A stretch of 64,000 nt of DNA from Actinomycetes bacterium (GCA_021791615.1 JAJYWG010000089.1:1-64000), one strand, 5' to 3'. Counted from the first letter of the stretch, positions 1-8,334 are shown. The notes: generated from the sequence alone by a model not told the origin. Program-made: numbers and translations.

Positions 1-192
1 CTCCGCCCAGGTCCGCTGGCGGCGGATCACCGGTGCCGAGCTCGTCCCGCTCGTCCGGGCGGGCGCCACGTTCATCGACGGCAAGCTACAAGAAAGGAGC
101 GATCAGTCGGGGCAAGAGACCGCCGACACCGACGAAAACACCGGGTCCGTCGCAGCCTGAGTGAGATTTATCGTCCACAACTCTTGACAATG
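1..192 (+). mobile_element. Right end of an IS256-type insertion sequence (partial)
   Basis: The window opens inside a mobile element. A transposase-like reading frame ends at 160, and about 20 nt later comes an A/T-richer stretch (GAGATTTATCGTCCACAA, then TTGACAAT) that resembles the terminal inverted repeat of actinobacterial IS256-family elements. Immediately beyond it the ribonucleotide reductase reading frame on the other strand begins. The exact edge (about 185-195) and the 8-bp target duplication cannot be fixed because the left end is outside the window. Family assignment is from memory of typical C-termini and ends. Confidence 0.55.
2..160 (+). CDS. IS256-family transposase, C-terminal fragment (5' end outside window)
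   Basis: An open frame entering from the left edge encodes 52 residues ending in TGA. Its core reads like RWRRITGAELVPLVRAGATF, close to the C-terminal 'LVALVRAGA.F' signature I recall from actinobacterial IS256-family transposases, followed by a polar, acidic tail. The catalytic DDE residues would lie upstream of the window. The position close to the presumed IS end and the interruption of the neighbouring gene support the call. Only the tail is visible, so the family is probable rather than certain. Confidence 0.5.
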   Translation, partial: SAQVRWRRITGAELVPLVRAGATFIDGKLQERSDQSGQETADTDENTGSVAA

Positions 193-1917
193 ACTCGCGA
201 TGCGCTCGAAGAAGGGGTTCGTCTCTGCGAGGTCTCGACCGAGGACGTGGCGCACGTAGGAGAGGGCGAACATCGGCTCGATGCCCGAGGTGGTCCCCGC
301 GACGAGCGAGATCGTGCCGGTCGGAGCGACCGAAGCGAGCTGGGCGTTGCGCAGTGGTCCGATGCCGCGGCGCCGGTAGCGGCTCTGCTCGTAGAGGGGA
401 AACGGCCCGCGCTCTTCCGCCAACGCGGCCGACGCCCGGCGTGCCTCCCGCTCGATGAAGCCCATGACTCGGGCCGCGAGGCGGAGAGCGGGCACCGAGT
501 CGTAAGGGATCCCGAGGCTCGCCAGCATCTCGGCGAGCCCCATCACTCCCAAGCCGACCTTTCGCGCCGCGTGCGCCGGCGCCTCGAGCTCCGCAACCGG
601 GTAACGGCTCACGTCGATCACGTCGTCGAGGAAGCGAACGGCAACGCGCACGGTCGCGCCCAGGCGCTCGAAGTCGACGTTCTTGCCGTCGGTGAAGCGT
701 GCGAGGTTCACAGAGCCGAGGTTGCAGGACTCATAGGGCAGCAGCGGCACCTCGCCGCAGGGATTGGAGGCCTCGATCCGCCCGAGGCTCGGCAACGGGT
801 TGGCGCTGTTGATCCGGTCGAGGAAGAGCAGCCCCGGGTCCCCGCCTCGCCAGGCCGCCGCGCAGATGCGCTCGAAGAGCTCGCGGGCGCCGATGCTGCC
901 CGTCACCCTTCTCGTGCGGGGGTTCACGAGGCGATGCCCGTCCCCGGCGAGCACGGCGCGCATGAAGCGATCGGGGATCCCGACCGACAGGTTGAAGTGC
1001 TCGAGAGTGCCGGGGTCGTCCTTCGCCTCCACGAAGTCGACGATGTCGGGGTGCGAGACGTCCAGCACCGCCATCGAGGCGCCCCGCCGGCGCCCGCCGT
1101 CGGAGATGACCCCCGCCGCCATGTCGAAGACCGAGAGGAACGAGACCGGCCCGCTGGCCACACCGCCGGTGCTCATCACCCGGTCGCCCCGGGGGCGGAG
1201 GTGGGAGAACGAGTACCCGGTGCCCCCACCCGCCTGGTGCAAGAGCGCGGCGTGGCCGAGCGTCTCGAAGATCGAGCCGAGCGAGTCCTCCAGTGGGAGC
1301 ACGACGCATCCGGACAGCAAGCCGAGGCTCGTCCCGGCGTTCATGAGCGTGGGCGAGTTCGGCAAGAACTCGAGGCGCTGCATCGAATGGGAGAAGGCTT
1401 CGGTCCAGCGTTCGGCGCTGGCCGGGTGCCACTGCTCCTCGGCAAGTGCCACGAAGCTGGCGGACCGGTCCATCATCTCGGCCGTCGACTCGATCACGTT
1501 GCCGTGCCGGTCCTTGCGCAGGTAGCGCTCCTTCAGGATCGCCAGCGCGCCCAGGCCGAGCTCGAGCTCGTCGCGCACGCCGAGCTGCTCCTTCGCGCGA
1601 CGGACCTCGGTGCGCCTGCGGCGGTGGAGGGCGTAGACGCGCGCGACGTCCGCCCGCCCGGAGCTCACGAGCACCTGCTCGACTGCGTCCTGGACGTCTT
1701 CGACCCCTGGCGGAAGATCGCCGAAGCGCTCGGCGATCTGAGCGCTCACCGTCCCAGCCACGGAGGTGGCGAGCCCAGGAGCATCCGCTCTGCCGGCCTC
1801 TCGAGCGGCCTTCCCGACTGCCTCCTCGACCCTTCTCTGATCGAACGCAACCAGCCGACCATCGCGCGTCCGCACATGCTGCACACAGGTGAGCGTCGGG
1901 TGGCTCGCGGTGCGCAT
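103..1917 (-). CDS. nrdJ: Class II (adenosylcobalamin-dependent) ribonucleotide reductase, 3' end lost to IS insertion
   Basis: Reduces ribonucleotides to deoxyribonucleotides with a cobalamin-generated thiyl radical. An N-terminal ATP-cone (about residues 12-100) is followed by the reductase core. Visible are the first redox cysteine C204 (SGCVVLPLEDS), the radical cysteine C387 in NPCGEV, and C398 in SCNLGSVNL, 11 residues later as in NrdJ proteins. PTGTISLVAGTTSGIEP marks the late core. The frame is native only to about residue 576; the last 28 residues are translated from the insertion sequence. The C-terminal cysteine pair that re-reduces the active site is therefore missing, so the gene is probably inactive or impaired. 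Start is the ATG at 1917, with no strong ribosome site. Whether an intact RNR lies elsewhere is unknown. Confidence 0.85.
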   Translation of the reverse strand: MRTASHPTLTCVQHVRTRDGRLVAFDQRRVEEAVGKAAREAGRADAPGLATSVAGTVSAQIAERFGDLPPGVEDVQDAVEQVLVSSGRADVARVYALHRRRRTEVRRAKEQLGVRDELELGLGALAILKERYLRKDRHGNVIESTAEMMDRSASFVALAEEQWHPASAERWTEAFSHSMQRLEFLPNSPTLMNAGTSLGLLSGCVVLPLEDSLGSIFETLGHAALLHQAGGGTGYSFSHLRPRGDRVMSTGGVASGPVSFLSVFDMAAGVISDGGRRRGASMAVLDVSHPDIVDFVEAKDDPGTLEHFNLSVGIPDRFMRAVLAGDGHRLVNPRTRRVTGSIGARELFERICAAAWRGGDPGLLFLDRINSANPLPSLGRIEASNPCGEVPLLPYESCNLGSVNLARFTDGKNVDFERLGATVRVAVRFLDDVIDVSRYPVAELEAPAHAARKVGLGVMGLAEMLASLGIPYDSVPALRLAARVMGFIEREARRASAALAEERGPFPLYEQSRYRRRGIGPLRNAQLASVAPTGTISLVAGTTSGIEPMFALSYVRHVLGRDLAETNPFFERIASHCQELWTINLTQAATDPVFSSVSAVSCPD

Positions 1918-1926
1918 CGCAGGCGA

Positions 1927-2004
1927 TCAGGACTCCGGGCGCATGACCAGCCGGAGCAAGCCCTCGTCGATGGGAGCGGGATGGTCAACAATCCACGCGC
2001 GCAT
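1927..2004 (-). pseudogene. Remnant of a zinc-dependent alcohol dehydrogenase (N-terminus only)
   Basis: A 25-codon frame, MRAWIVDHPAPIDEGLLRLV followed by MRPES and a stop, matches the N-terminus of actinobacterial zinc alcohol dehydrogenases of the AdhP type, which typically start MRAWVVDRPGPI. All catalytic and NAD-binding parts are absent: the frame stops 10 nt before the nrdJ start codon. It looks like a deletion scar in which the dehydrogenase body was lost. The rest of 1918-2194 shows nothing I recognise. Confidence 0.5.
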
Positions 2005-2194
2005 GGCAGCTGCTCTCTGCTCGCCGCCCCATGGGACGAGCCTCACGGGGAGCCTTCGACTCGTTGCTGCTCGTTCGCTCGATCGGGTATTCGGCCGCAC
2101 AACTGCCTGCGCGCGAGGATCGATCAGCCGCACCACCCTGCTCCACCTCCTTTCTCGTCGCCACCTCCTGGCTCGTCACCTGCCGCCGACCGAC

Positions 2195-2227
2195 GCGCAA
2201 AGGGTGCCGTCAAGGCACCCTTTGCGC
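2195..2227 (-). terminator. Perfect 14-bp hairpin downstream of hsp20
   Basis: GCGCAAAGGGTGCC and its exact reverse complement are separated by a 5-nt loop, 16 nt after the hsp20 stop codon. There is no U-tract, as is common for actinobacterial hairpin terminators. It could also act for transcripts coming from the left. Confidence 0.7.
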
Positions 2228-2243
2228 ATTTGCTCGACGATCC

Positions 2244-2672
2244 TCAAGCCGCACTGGCGGTCGCGATCGCTTCCTTCTTCTCCGTAGAGCGCACCTCGAT
2301 GCGCCGGGCCTTGGCCTTCTCGGCAACAGGGATGGTCAGGCGCAGCACTCCGTTCTCGTACGCCGCGGCGACCTTCTCGGTGTCGAGGTTCTCGCCCAAG
2401 AAGAGCTCCCGGGTGAAGGTCCCGGTCGGACGCTCGCACACGACGGTCTCGGCATCCTCGTTCTTCCACTGACGCTCTGCCTTCACGCTGAGCACGTTCT
2501 TCTCGACCGTCACCTCGATCGACTCGGGCTTTACCCCGGGCAGATCGAGGTCGACGTGGAACGTGTCACCGATCCGGTAGGCGTCGAGCGGCATCGAGCG
2601 CAGCCGCCTGCCGTCTCGCAGCTGGTCAGTGAGCTCGTCGAGCCCTCGGAATGGATCGAATCGCATCAACAT
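2244..2672 (-). CDS. Hsp20 / alpha-crystallin small heat-shock protein
   Basis: A 142-residue ATP-independent holdase that keeps unfolding proteins soluble. It starts MLMRFDPFRGLDEL, has the beta-sandwich alpha-crystallin domain in about residues 40-130 (DTFHVDLDLPGVKPESIEVT, GTFTRELFL) and the terminal A-x-x-NGVL-x-L-x-I-P signature (AAYENGVLRLTIPV). The IPV is the oligomerisation motif. The ATG at 2672 was chosen because AGGAGG lies 6 nt upstream; an in-frame extension of 33 residues to 2771 has no ribosome site and no homology. It follows the universal stress protein gene on the same strand, and a strong hairpin ends the unit. No CIRCE or HAIR operator was seen. Confidence 0.93.
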   Translation of the reverse strand: MLMRFDPFRGLDELTDQLRDGRRLRSMPLDAYRIGDTFHVDLDLPGVKPESIEVTVEKNVLSVKAERQWKNEDAETVVCERPTGTFTRELFLGENLDTEKVAAAYENGVLRLTIPVAEKAKARRIEVRSTEKKEAIATASAA

Positions 2673-2859
2673 GGCACACCTCCTGGTTCCCTTTTCGCTC
2701 TCGTACCCGACTTTGTCGGCCAGTAGACCCTGTTCTCTTTGACTTCTCTTCGACTTCTCCTCGATCTTCAACGCCGGGAAGCGGCTCAGCCATCCCAGGT
2801 CTCGGTCACAACGGCCCGGGCCGAAGGTCCTTTCTTTACCCGGTGCCTCACCCGGCGCT

Positions 2860-3312
2860 TCACCCGGTGCCTGAAGGAGGCGGATTGTCCTTGGGGACGA
2901 TCACTACCGGACATGCGCTGTGCTGCGCGCAGCGCAAGCTCACCGATCCCAGAGCGGGGCTGGTGAACGGGCTGTGGCCGAGTGAGCCCATGACGAGCAG
3001 GTCGGCCCCGGCCGATTGGTGACAGAGGACCTGGGCCGGGTCCCCTTCCACGACGATCGGCTCGATCATGGCCGACGGGCCGTCGCCGGCCACCTCGGCG
3101 ATGGTCTTCTGAAGGTTGTCGCGCGCGGCTCGTTCGATCTTGCCCTCGTCGAGGTGCGCGCCCATGGTGTCGCCGAAGCCGAACGGGCTCTGCCACACCG
3201 TGACCGCCTCGATGACGGCGTCTTGCTTGGCGGCCTCGGCGATCGCCCATCGAAGCGCCCGACGCGACCCTTCGGAACCATCCACGCCGACCACGATCCG
3301 TCGACTCTCCAT
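2860..3312 (-). CDS. Universal stress protein (UspA family)
   Basis: A 150-residue single-domain Usp. The N-terminus has the family hallmark VVGVDGSEGSRRALRWA and the C-terminal half carries the ATP-binding pattern G-2x-G-9x-G-S (GSLGHSPFTSPALGSVS) followed by CPVVIVP. Such ATP-binding Usps support survival under hypoxia, starvation or redox stress and act in the cytosol. It sits upstream of hsp20 in the same direction (187 nt gap, possibly separate promoters). An Usp and an alpha-crystallin side by side recall dormancy or hypoxia gene sets of actinobacteria, but I found no DosR-type box. Confidence 0.92.
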   Translation of the reverse strand: MESRRIVVGVDGSEGSRRALRWAIAEAAKQDAVIEAVTVWQSPFGFGDTMGAHLDEGKIERAARDNLQKTIAEVAGDGPSAMIEPIVVEGDPAQVLCHQSAGADLLVMGSLGHSPFTSPALGSVSLRCAQHSACPVVIVPKDNPPPSGTG

Positions 3313-3514
3313 CAGGGCTCCCCGAGAGGACTCGCGGCTTCAGCCGTCACACCAGTCACGCCTTCAGCGTTCCCCAGCCTCCACCCGATCACCAGGGTCG
3401 AACGGCTCTACCGGCGCCGGTGACGCGACGCGACGCGCCGAATGGACCTTCGCCCCTGCGGGGCTGCACTCGAGCCCCGTAGCATGCTTCGGGAGCTGGC
3501 CGAAGGAGGTCGCG

Positions 3515-3835
3515 ATGAGCTGCTGGTGTGAGCACGAGCACTGTCACCACTGGGGGCCGGGGCACGGGTGTGGGCCGGGGCACGGGTACGGGCCGGGGCA
3601 CGGGTACGGGCCGGGGCACGGGTACGGGCCGGGGCACGGGTACGGCCCCGAGTACGGGTACGGCCCCGAGTCCGGGCACGGGCCGAGATTCGTCCGCGGG
3701 CCGCGTAGGCGACGGGCGCGGGCCGAGGATCTCGAGGCGTACCTGGAGGACCTGGAGGAAGAGGTGGCCGACGTCAAGGCCGCGCTCGAGGAGCTGAAGG
3801 GTTCGAAGGGCGGAACCGGCGAGGCCAACCGATAG
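3515..3835 (+). CDS. Small GPGHGY-repeat protein with His/Cys N-terminus and C-terminal coiled coil
   Basis: A 106-residue protein of unknown function. It begins MSCWCEHEHCHHWGPGHG, a Cys/His cluster that could bind metal, then runs through seven six-residue repeats (GPGHGY, decaying to GPEYGY and GPESGH). A basic patch (RGPRRRRARAEDL) follows, and a heptad-patterned acidic helix at about residues 70-98 ends it. The overall plan, Gly/His-rich then coiled coil, recalls short DUF5320-like proteins, but similarity is only in style. The ATG at 3515 is preceded by GAAGGAGG at 4 nt spacing, which fixes the start. It is divergent from the Usp gene. Metal storage or sensing is a guess. Confidence 0.75.
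   Translation: MSCWCEHEHCHHWGPGHGCGPGHGYGPGHGYGPGHGYGPGHGYGPEYGYGPESGHGPRFVRGPRRRRARAEDLEAYLEDLEEEVADVKAALEELKGSKGGTGEANR
3554..3679 (+). repeat. Seven 18-nt in-frame tandem units (GPGHGY)
   Basis: Units of the type GGGCCGGGGCACGGGTAC run without spacers. The middle four are identical at DNA level or nearly so; the last two have diverged. Near-identity of synonymous positions indicates recent slippage or unequal crossing-over. Confidence 0.9.
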
Positions 3836-3911
3836 GTCCAACGGGAACAGCCCGAGTACGAGATGGGGCCAGCGCGGGGGGTCCCCGGCCACGTCCCGAC
3901 GGCACCATGGA

Positions 3912-3945
3912 CCGACCCAAGAGGAGCGCGCTTGGGGTGGGTCGG
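3912..3945. terminator. Possible hairpin between convergent genes
   Basis: CCGACCC at 3912-3918 can pair with GGGTCGG at 3939-3945, with an inner AAG/CTT pairing and a bulge. It lies between the convergent repeat-protein and acyl-ligase genes. No U-tract; weak call. Confidence 0.3.
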
Positions 3946-3999
3946 GCTGGTGGCCGCGCTCGTGCTCGGCTCGGCGGTGCGCGCGTCGGGATCGTTGCG

Positions 4000-6870
4000 T
4001 CAGCGGGTGGGCACCCCGACGAGCGCTTCGCCCAGCAGAGCGGCGAGGACGCCGCGCACCTTGTCCGAGGCAGCCACCTCGTCGGCGAAGTCCGAGCCTG
4101 GTGGATCGACTGCGTCACCCACGAGGAGCGAGACGTCGGCGCGCCGCGGGAAGAACGAGCCGGCGCGCAACACCTCGCGCGTGCCCACGAGTGCGACCGG
4201 GACGATCCGGGACCCGGTCGCCGCGGCCACAGCGAATGCGCCCAGGTGGAAGGGGCGCACCCCGGGGGACGGAGAGATCGATCCCTCGGGAAAGACCACG
4301 AGCCGCGAGCCGCTCCGGACGAGCCCCGCCAGCATGCCCAGCGTCTCAGTAGTGCGCGCGGGATCGCCTCGCTCGACGAAGGCGCAGCCGATGCGCCGGA
4401 GGAACGGTCCGATCACCGCCTTGCGCTCGAAGTCGGTGCTCGTGACGAAGGTGAGCGGGCCGGCCGAGGAGAGGATGAGCACCGCGGCGTCGACGAAGCT
4501 CGAGTGGTTCGCCACGATGACAGACGGGGTGCCCTCATCGGGCAGGGCACCTTGCGCGTGGATCCTGATCCCCGTCGTCGCCACCACTGCACGGAGCGCC
4601 CATCTGATGAGCCGCCACCGCGCGGCAACTGACAGCGGGAGCCAGACGAGCGCCGCGACTGGCGCTGCGGCTGCGAGCACGCTCACCCACGCACGCATGG
4701 CGAAGAGCCAGTCCGAGGTGAGCCTCCCCGCACGCCCGAGCGCCGGTCGCGCCTCGGAGCGAACGAACTCGGCGAGCTCCAGCGCGGCCGGTCGTGTCGG
4801 CCGCTCGAGCTTGCCGGAGAGAAAGGCGTCCCGCGTCTCGCCGCGGCGGATCTTCCTGCTCGGCGTGCGGCGGATCGACCCGGGCGAGACAAGCTCGACC
4901 ACGTCGGGAACAGCTCCGATCACGTGGGCCGCTCGCTGGCGGATCTCGCGCTCGAGCCCGGCGCGCCCCTCGGGCGCCAAACGGGTCTCGGCGACGACGA
5001 CCACGCGCTCAGTGCCCAGTGCGGGGTCCGGCACGGCGAATGCGGCGACGCCGCCCTCTTCGAGACCCTCCACGTCGCGCACGGCTGCCTCCACGTCTTC
5101 GGGATGGACGTTCCTCCCGCCGCGGATGATGAGGTCCTTCGCCCGCCCCGTGAGGAACAGCTCGCCGTCGGTCACATAGCCGAGGTCGCCGGTGTCGAGC
5201 CATCCTCTTTGCCACAAGCCGCTTCGCCCCGCCTCTTCGCCGAAGTACCCCGCGGTGAGCGAGGGTCCGCGGCAGAAGACCCTCCCCTCGGTCCGCTCTT
5301 CGAGCTCCTGGCCGGCGTCGCCCGCCACCAGGATCTCGTAACCGGCGAGCGGGTAGCCGCAGCCGACAACGGCTTCTGCGTCGGGGTCGCCTTCGGGCGC
5401 CACGACCGCACGGCCGGACCCTGCGAGGGCACCCCTTGAGATCGTGTCGACGCGCGGCCCACGCCCGAGCGGGCTGAACGCGATGCCCACGCCGGCCTCC
5501 GCGAGCCCGTAGGCGGGGCACATCGCGCGCCGCTCGAACCCGACGCGCTGGAACCGCTCGACGAAGCTGTCGATGTCCGCCGCGCTCACCGGCTCGGAGC
5601 CGTTGAACGCGAGACGCCAGCTCGACAGGTCGACCCCATCGAGCTCCTCGTCTCGGATGCGTTCCGTGCAGGTCTTGAAGGCGACGTTCGGCGCGGCGGT
5701 GATGGTCCCCTTGTAGGTGGAGATGGCCCGAAGCCAGCGCGAGGGGCGCGCGAGGAAGGCGAGAGGGGACATCACGACGAGGGGGAAGCCGAGCACGAGC
5801 GGGGCGAGCCACATGCCGATGAGGCCCATGTCGTGGTACAAGGGGAGCCACGAGACGACCACGTCGTCGGGAGTCACCGCTGCCCCCCGGGCCATCGCGT
5901 CGATGTTGGCAAGGAGCTGGAAGTGGGTGAGCACCACCCCCTTCGGGTCGCCGGTCGACCCCGACGTGTACTGGATGAGTGCGGTCGCATCTCCACCGAT
6001 GCTCGGGAGCGGTACGGGTTGCCCAGCACGCGCCTCGAGCTCTCTGGGGGTGCGCACGGCTCTGAGAGAGGGGACCTGGAGCATCACGAGGCGCGCCGCG
6101 GTGACCGCCTCGGGGACCGTGACGAGGACCGCGGCCCCGGCGTTGCGAAGGACGCCTGCGAGCTGGGTGAGCTGCTCGGCGAGCGCTTCTCGGCGTGCGG
6201 GCGGGTAGAGCGGGACCGGGACTCCTCCAGCGAGCCCGATGCCGAGGAAGACGGTGAAGTACGCACGCTCGGTCCCGAGCATGAGCGCCACCCGCTCGCC
6301 CGGCGAGAGGCCGCCCTCGACGAGTGCGAACGCGACCGCCCGGGCGTCTTCGAGGAGGCGGCCGTAGCTGAGCTCGTCGGCCGGGTCCCCGGCGTTCGAG
6401 CCGAGGAGGCGGACGTTCAGCTGCTCGGGGTGCGTCGCCGCGTGCCACGACAGAGCGTCGAAGATCGTGCCGAACGCGCCCGCCTCGGGCACTCGAGCGC
6501 TCGCCGTCTCGCGCTCGGTCGTGGTCCCCGGTACGCGCCCCCCCGCTTCGACTCCGGCGCCGTGGGACTCGGTCGCACGACGCGACGGGGTGCCCGGCTC
6601 GGGCCCCGTGTGACCGGCACGTGCGTCGTGGAGGGCGACGACGAGGTCGCGCGGGCTGCTGGCTGTGGTCAGCACGTCCTCGCCGAGCGTGACGCCTGCC
6701 CCGTCAGCGATCCGGTCGAGCACTTCGACCATGGCGAGGCTGTCCAGCCCGAGGTCGGCGCGCAAATCGCTGTCGAGCTGGACCGAGAATGGAGCGGAGC
6801 CACGGAGGTCGCTCACGACGGACCTCACCGCTTCGAGTACGACATCGACGTCGGACAGCGGCGTGCTCAC
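4000..6870 (-). CDS. Trifunctional fusion: acyl carrier protein - fatty acyl-AMP ligase/acyl-ACP synthetase - PlsC-type acyltransferase
   Basis: A 956-residue protein. Residues 1-85 form an acyl carrier domain with the phosphopantetheine serine in LGLDSLAMVEVLD. About 130-680 is an adenylate-forming ligase with the P-loop YTSGSTGDPKGVVLTH and the core motif TGDLGYVTDGELFLTGRAKD. About 715-956 is a 1-acylglycerol-phosphate acyltransferase domain with NHSSFVD (H-x4-D) and FPEGSISPSPG; one or two hydrophobic helices at about 710-740 probably place it at the membrane. It could activate a fatty acid, load it on its own carrier and transfer it to a glycerolipid, as Aas does with a different domain order. 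Start is GTG at 6870. No partner genes adjoin it. Confidence 0.88.
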   Translation of the reverse strand: MSTPLSDVDVVLEAVRSVVSDLRGSAPFSVQLDSDLRADLGLDSLAMVEVLDRIADGAGVTLGEDVLTTASSPRDLVVALHDARAGHTGPEPGTPSRRATESHGAGVEAGGRVPGTTTERETASARVPEAGAFGTIFDALSWHAATHPEQLNVRLLGSNAGDPADELSYGRLLEDARAVAFALVEGGLSPGERVALMLGTERAYFTVFLGIGLAGGVPVPLYPPARREALAEQLTQLAGVLRNAGAAVLVTVPEAVTAARLVMLQVPSLRAVRTPRELEARAGQPVPLPSIGGDATALIQYTSGSTGDPKGVVLTHFQLLANIDAMARGAAVTPDDVVVSWLPLYHDMGLIGMWLAPLVLGFPLVVMSPLAFLARPSRWLRAISTYKGTITAAPNVAFKTCTERIRDEELDGVDLSSWRLAFNGSEPVSAADIDSFVERFQRVGFERRAMCPAYGLAEAGVGIAFSPLGRGPRVDTISRGALAGSGRAVVAPEGDPDAEAVVGCGYPLAGYEILVAGDAGQELEERTEGRVFCRGPSLTAGYFGEEAGRSGLWQRGWLDTGDLGYVTDGELFLTGRAKDLIIRGGRNVHPEDVEAAVRDVEGLEEGGVAAFAVPDPALGTERVVVVAETRLAPEGRAGLEREIRQRAAHVIGAVPDVVELVSPGSIRRTPSRKIRRGETRDAFLSGKLERPTRPAALELAEFVRSEARPALGRAGRLTSDWLFAMRAWVSVLAAAAPVAALVWLPLSVAARWRLIRWALRAVVATTGIRIHAQGALPDEGTPSVIVANHSSFVDAAVLILSSAGPLTFVTSTDFERKAVIGPFLRRIGCAFVERGDPARTTETLGMLAGLVRSGSRLVVFPEGSISPSPGVRPFHLGAFAVAAATGSRIVPVALVGTREVLRAGSFFPRRADVSLLVGDAVDPPGSDFADEVAASDKVRGVLAALLGEALVGVPTR

Positions 6871-7074
6871 GCGAACAACAGGCTACGAGCCGAATCCGCC
6901 ACACCGCAATTGTCCACACCGCGTTGCCCTCACCCTCGACATGGTCGCCTGTTGCGACTGCGACGAGAAGGTGCTCGAAGAGCGCCGTTCGCGGAGGTCC
7001 GCGGTTCTGCGTCCATTCTCACGAGCACGGCAGCTCCGCCGTGCGGGGATAGGACCCGGCGCGGGAGGCTTGCA

Positions 7075-7860
7075 GTGGTGACCGTGAAGATCGGCACGTC
7101 GGGCTGGCAGTACCGGCACTGGCGCGGCACCTTCTACCCCGAAGGGCTCGCCACCTCGAAGTGGCTGGGCTTCTACACCGAGTCGTTCGACACCGTCGAG
7201 GTCAACAATGCCTTCTACCGGCTCCCGTCCTCCGAGACGTTTGCTCGCTGGCGAGACAGCACGCCCGAGCGATTCGAGATCGCGCTCAAGGCGTCGAGCT
7301 ACCTCACCCACACCAAGCGGCTGTCGGAGCCGAAGGAGCCCGTGCACCGGTTCCTGACACGGGCGCGGCACCTGGAGGGCAAGCTCGGACCGATCCTGCT
7401 CCAGCTGCCCCCGACGATGAAGGTGGAGACGCAGCGGCTCGACGAGACGCTCGCCGAGTTCGGGCCGGGGCTGCGGATCGCCGTCGAGGCCCGGCACGAC
7501 AGCTGGGACTGCGACGAGGTGTACGCCGTGCTGTCGCGCCACGGCGCGGCCTGGGTGCTGGCCGACGCCCCATGGCGGCGGTGGCCGGTGGTGCGCACGG
7601 CCGACTGGGGCTACCTCCGCTTCCACGAAGGCAAGGCCACCCCCCGCCCCTGCTACGGCCGAGCGGCCCTCGAGACCTGGGTCGAGCGCCTGGCCGAGCT
7701 GTGGCCGACGAGCGCCGACGTCTACGCCTACTTCAACAACGACCGATGTGCCTGCGCCCTGCGTGACGCCAGCGTCTTCGGCCATCTGACCGAGAGGGCC
7801 GGGCTCGACACCACCAAGGTCCCCGGCCGCGGCGTGGTGCACCTGTGCCCCGACGAGTAG
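7075..7860 (+). CDS. DUF72 family protein (YecE-like TIM barrel)
   Basis: A 261-residue protein with the complete DUF72 pattern: IGTSGWQYRHWRGTFYP at the N-terminus, then EVNNAFYRLPS, FEIALKASSYLTH, LGPILLQLPP, VEARHDSW, WGYLRFHEG and YAYFNND near the end. Structures of the family are TIM barrels with a conserved acidic pocket; the biochemical activity is not established. GTG GTG occurs at 7075 and 7078; GGAGG at 7064-7068 gives 6 nt spacing to the first, so that one is used. The gene is alone, divergent from the acyl-ligase fusion across about 200 nt in which I see no other gene. Confidence 0.9.
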   Translation: MVTVKIGTSGWQYRHWRGTFYPEGLATSKWLGFYTESFDTVEVNNAFYRLPSSETFARWRDSTPERFEIALKASSYLTHTKRLSEPKEPVHRFLTRARHLEGKLGPILLQLPPTMKVETQRLDETLAEFGPGLRIAVEARHDSWDCDEVYAVLSRHGAAWVLADAPWRRWPVVRTADWGYLRFHEGKATPRPCYGRAALETWVERLAELWPTSADVYAYFNNDRCACALRDASVFGHLTERAGLDTTKVPGRGVVHLCPDE

Positions 7861-7977
7861 CGCTCAGGTGGCGGTGGCGCGGGCCGGCGCCGAGGTGGCG
7901 AGGATCTCGTCGAGGAGACGCTGCTCGCTGCCGCGCTGACGCTCGGCGAGGGAGCGTGGGCGAGAGCTCACCGCCGC

Positions 7978-8334
7978 TCAGCGGTCCTGGATCAGCCCGA
8001 TGGGGTTGCCGTCAGGATCGGTCACGGTCGCCACCAGCCGGCCTCCACCCACCTCACGAGCGGGGTCCTGGACTCGTGCGCCCGCGCCGGTCACCTCGGT
8101 GAGCTTCGCCTCGATGTCCTCCACATGCCAATAGGCGACGGGCGTGGCGGGACTTTGCGGTCCACCGGCCGGGACAAGCCCGATGTGCTGGCCCTCTGCG
8201 TCGAAGCCCACGTAGTGGGGAGAGTCGACCTGGGGGTCGGCACCGAGCAGCGCAGAGTACACCGCCTTCGCCTTGGCCAGATCGGACACCGGGTACAGCA
8301 CGGTCTTGATCCCTTCGGTAGGCGATCCGGTCAT
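7978..8334 (-). CDS. VOC (glyoxalase/bleomycin resistance-like) superfamily protein
   Basis: A 118-residue one-module VOC protein. It starts MTGSPTEGIKTVLYPVSDLA and has the paired beta-alpha-beta-beta-beta units typical of the fold (AKAVYSALLGADP; TPVAYWHVEDIEAKL; GGGRLVATVTDPDGNPIGL). A glutamate or histidine metal set is not obvious, so an enzymatic role is uncertain; many such proteins are ligand-binding. The ATG at 8334 is preceded by a purine-rich GGAAGGGGAAGAC, and the 30-residue upstream extension has no family similarity. It is convergent with the DUF72 gene. The 240 nt to its right contain nothing I recognise. Confidence 0.85.
   Translation of the reverse strand: MTGSPTEGIKTVLYPVSDLAKAKAVYSALLGADPQVDSPHYVGFDAEGQHIGLVPAGGPQSPATPVAYWHVEDIEAKLTEVTGAGARVQDPAREVGGGRLVATVTDPDGNPIGLIQDR

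Noticed and set aside
1918..2243. Cobalamin riboswitch before nrdJ or metE
   Set aside because: No B12-box-like sequence or compact multi-stem region is recognisable upstream of either gene.
184..2472. Long rightward open frame (762 codons) antisense to nrdJ and hsp20
   Set aside because: High GC content keeps antisense frames open; composition is Arg/Ala/Glu-rich without family similarity, and the opposite strand holds clear nrdJ and Hsp20 motifs.
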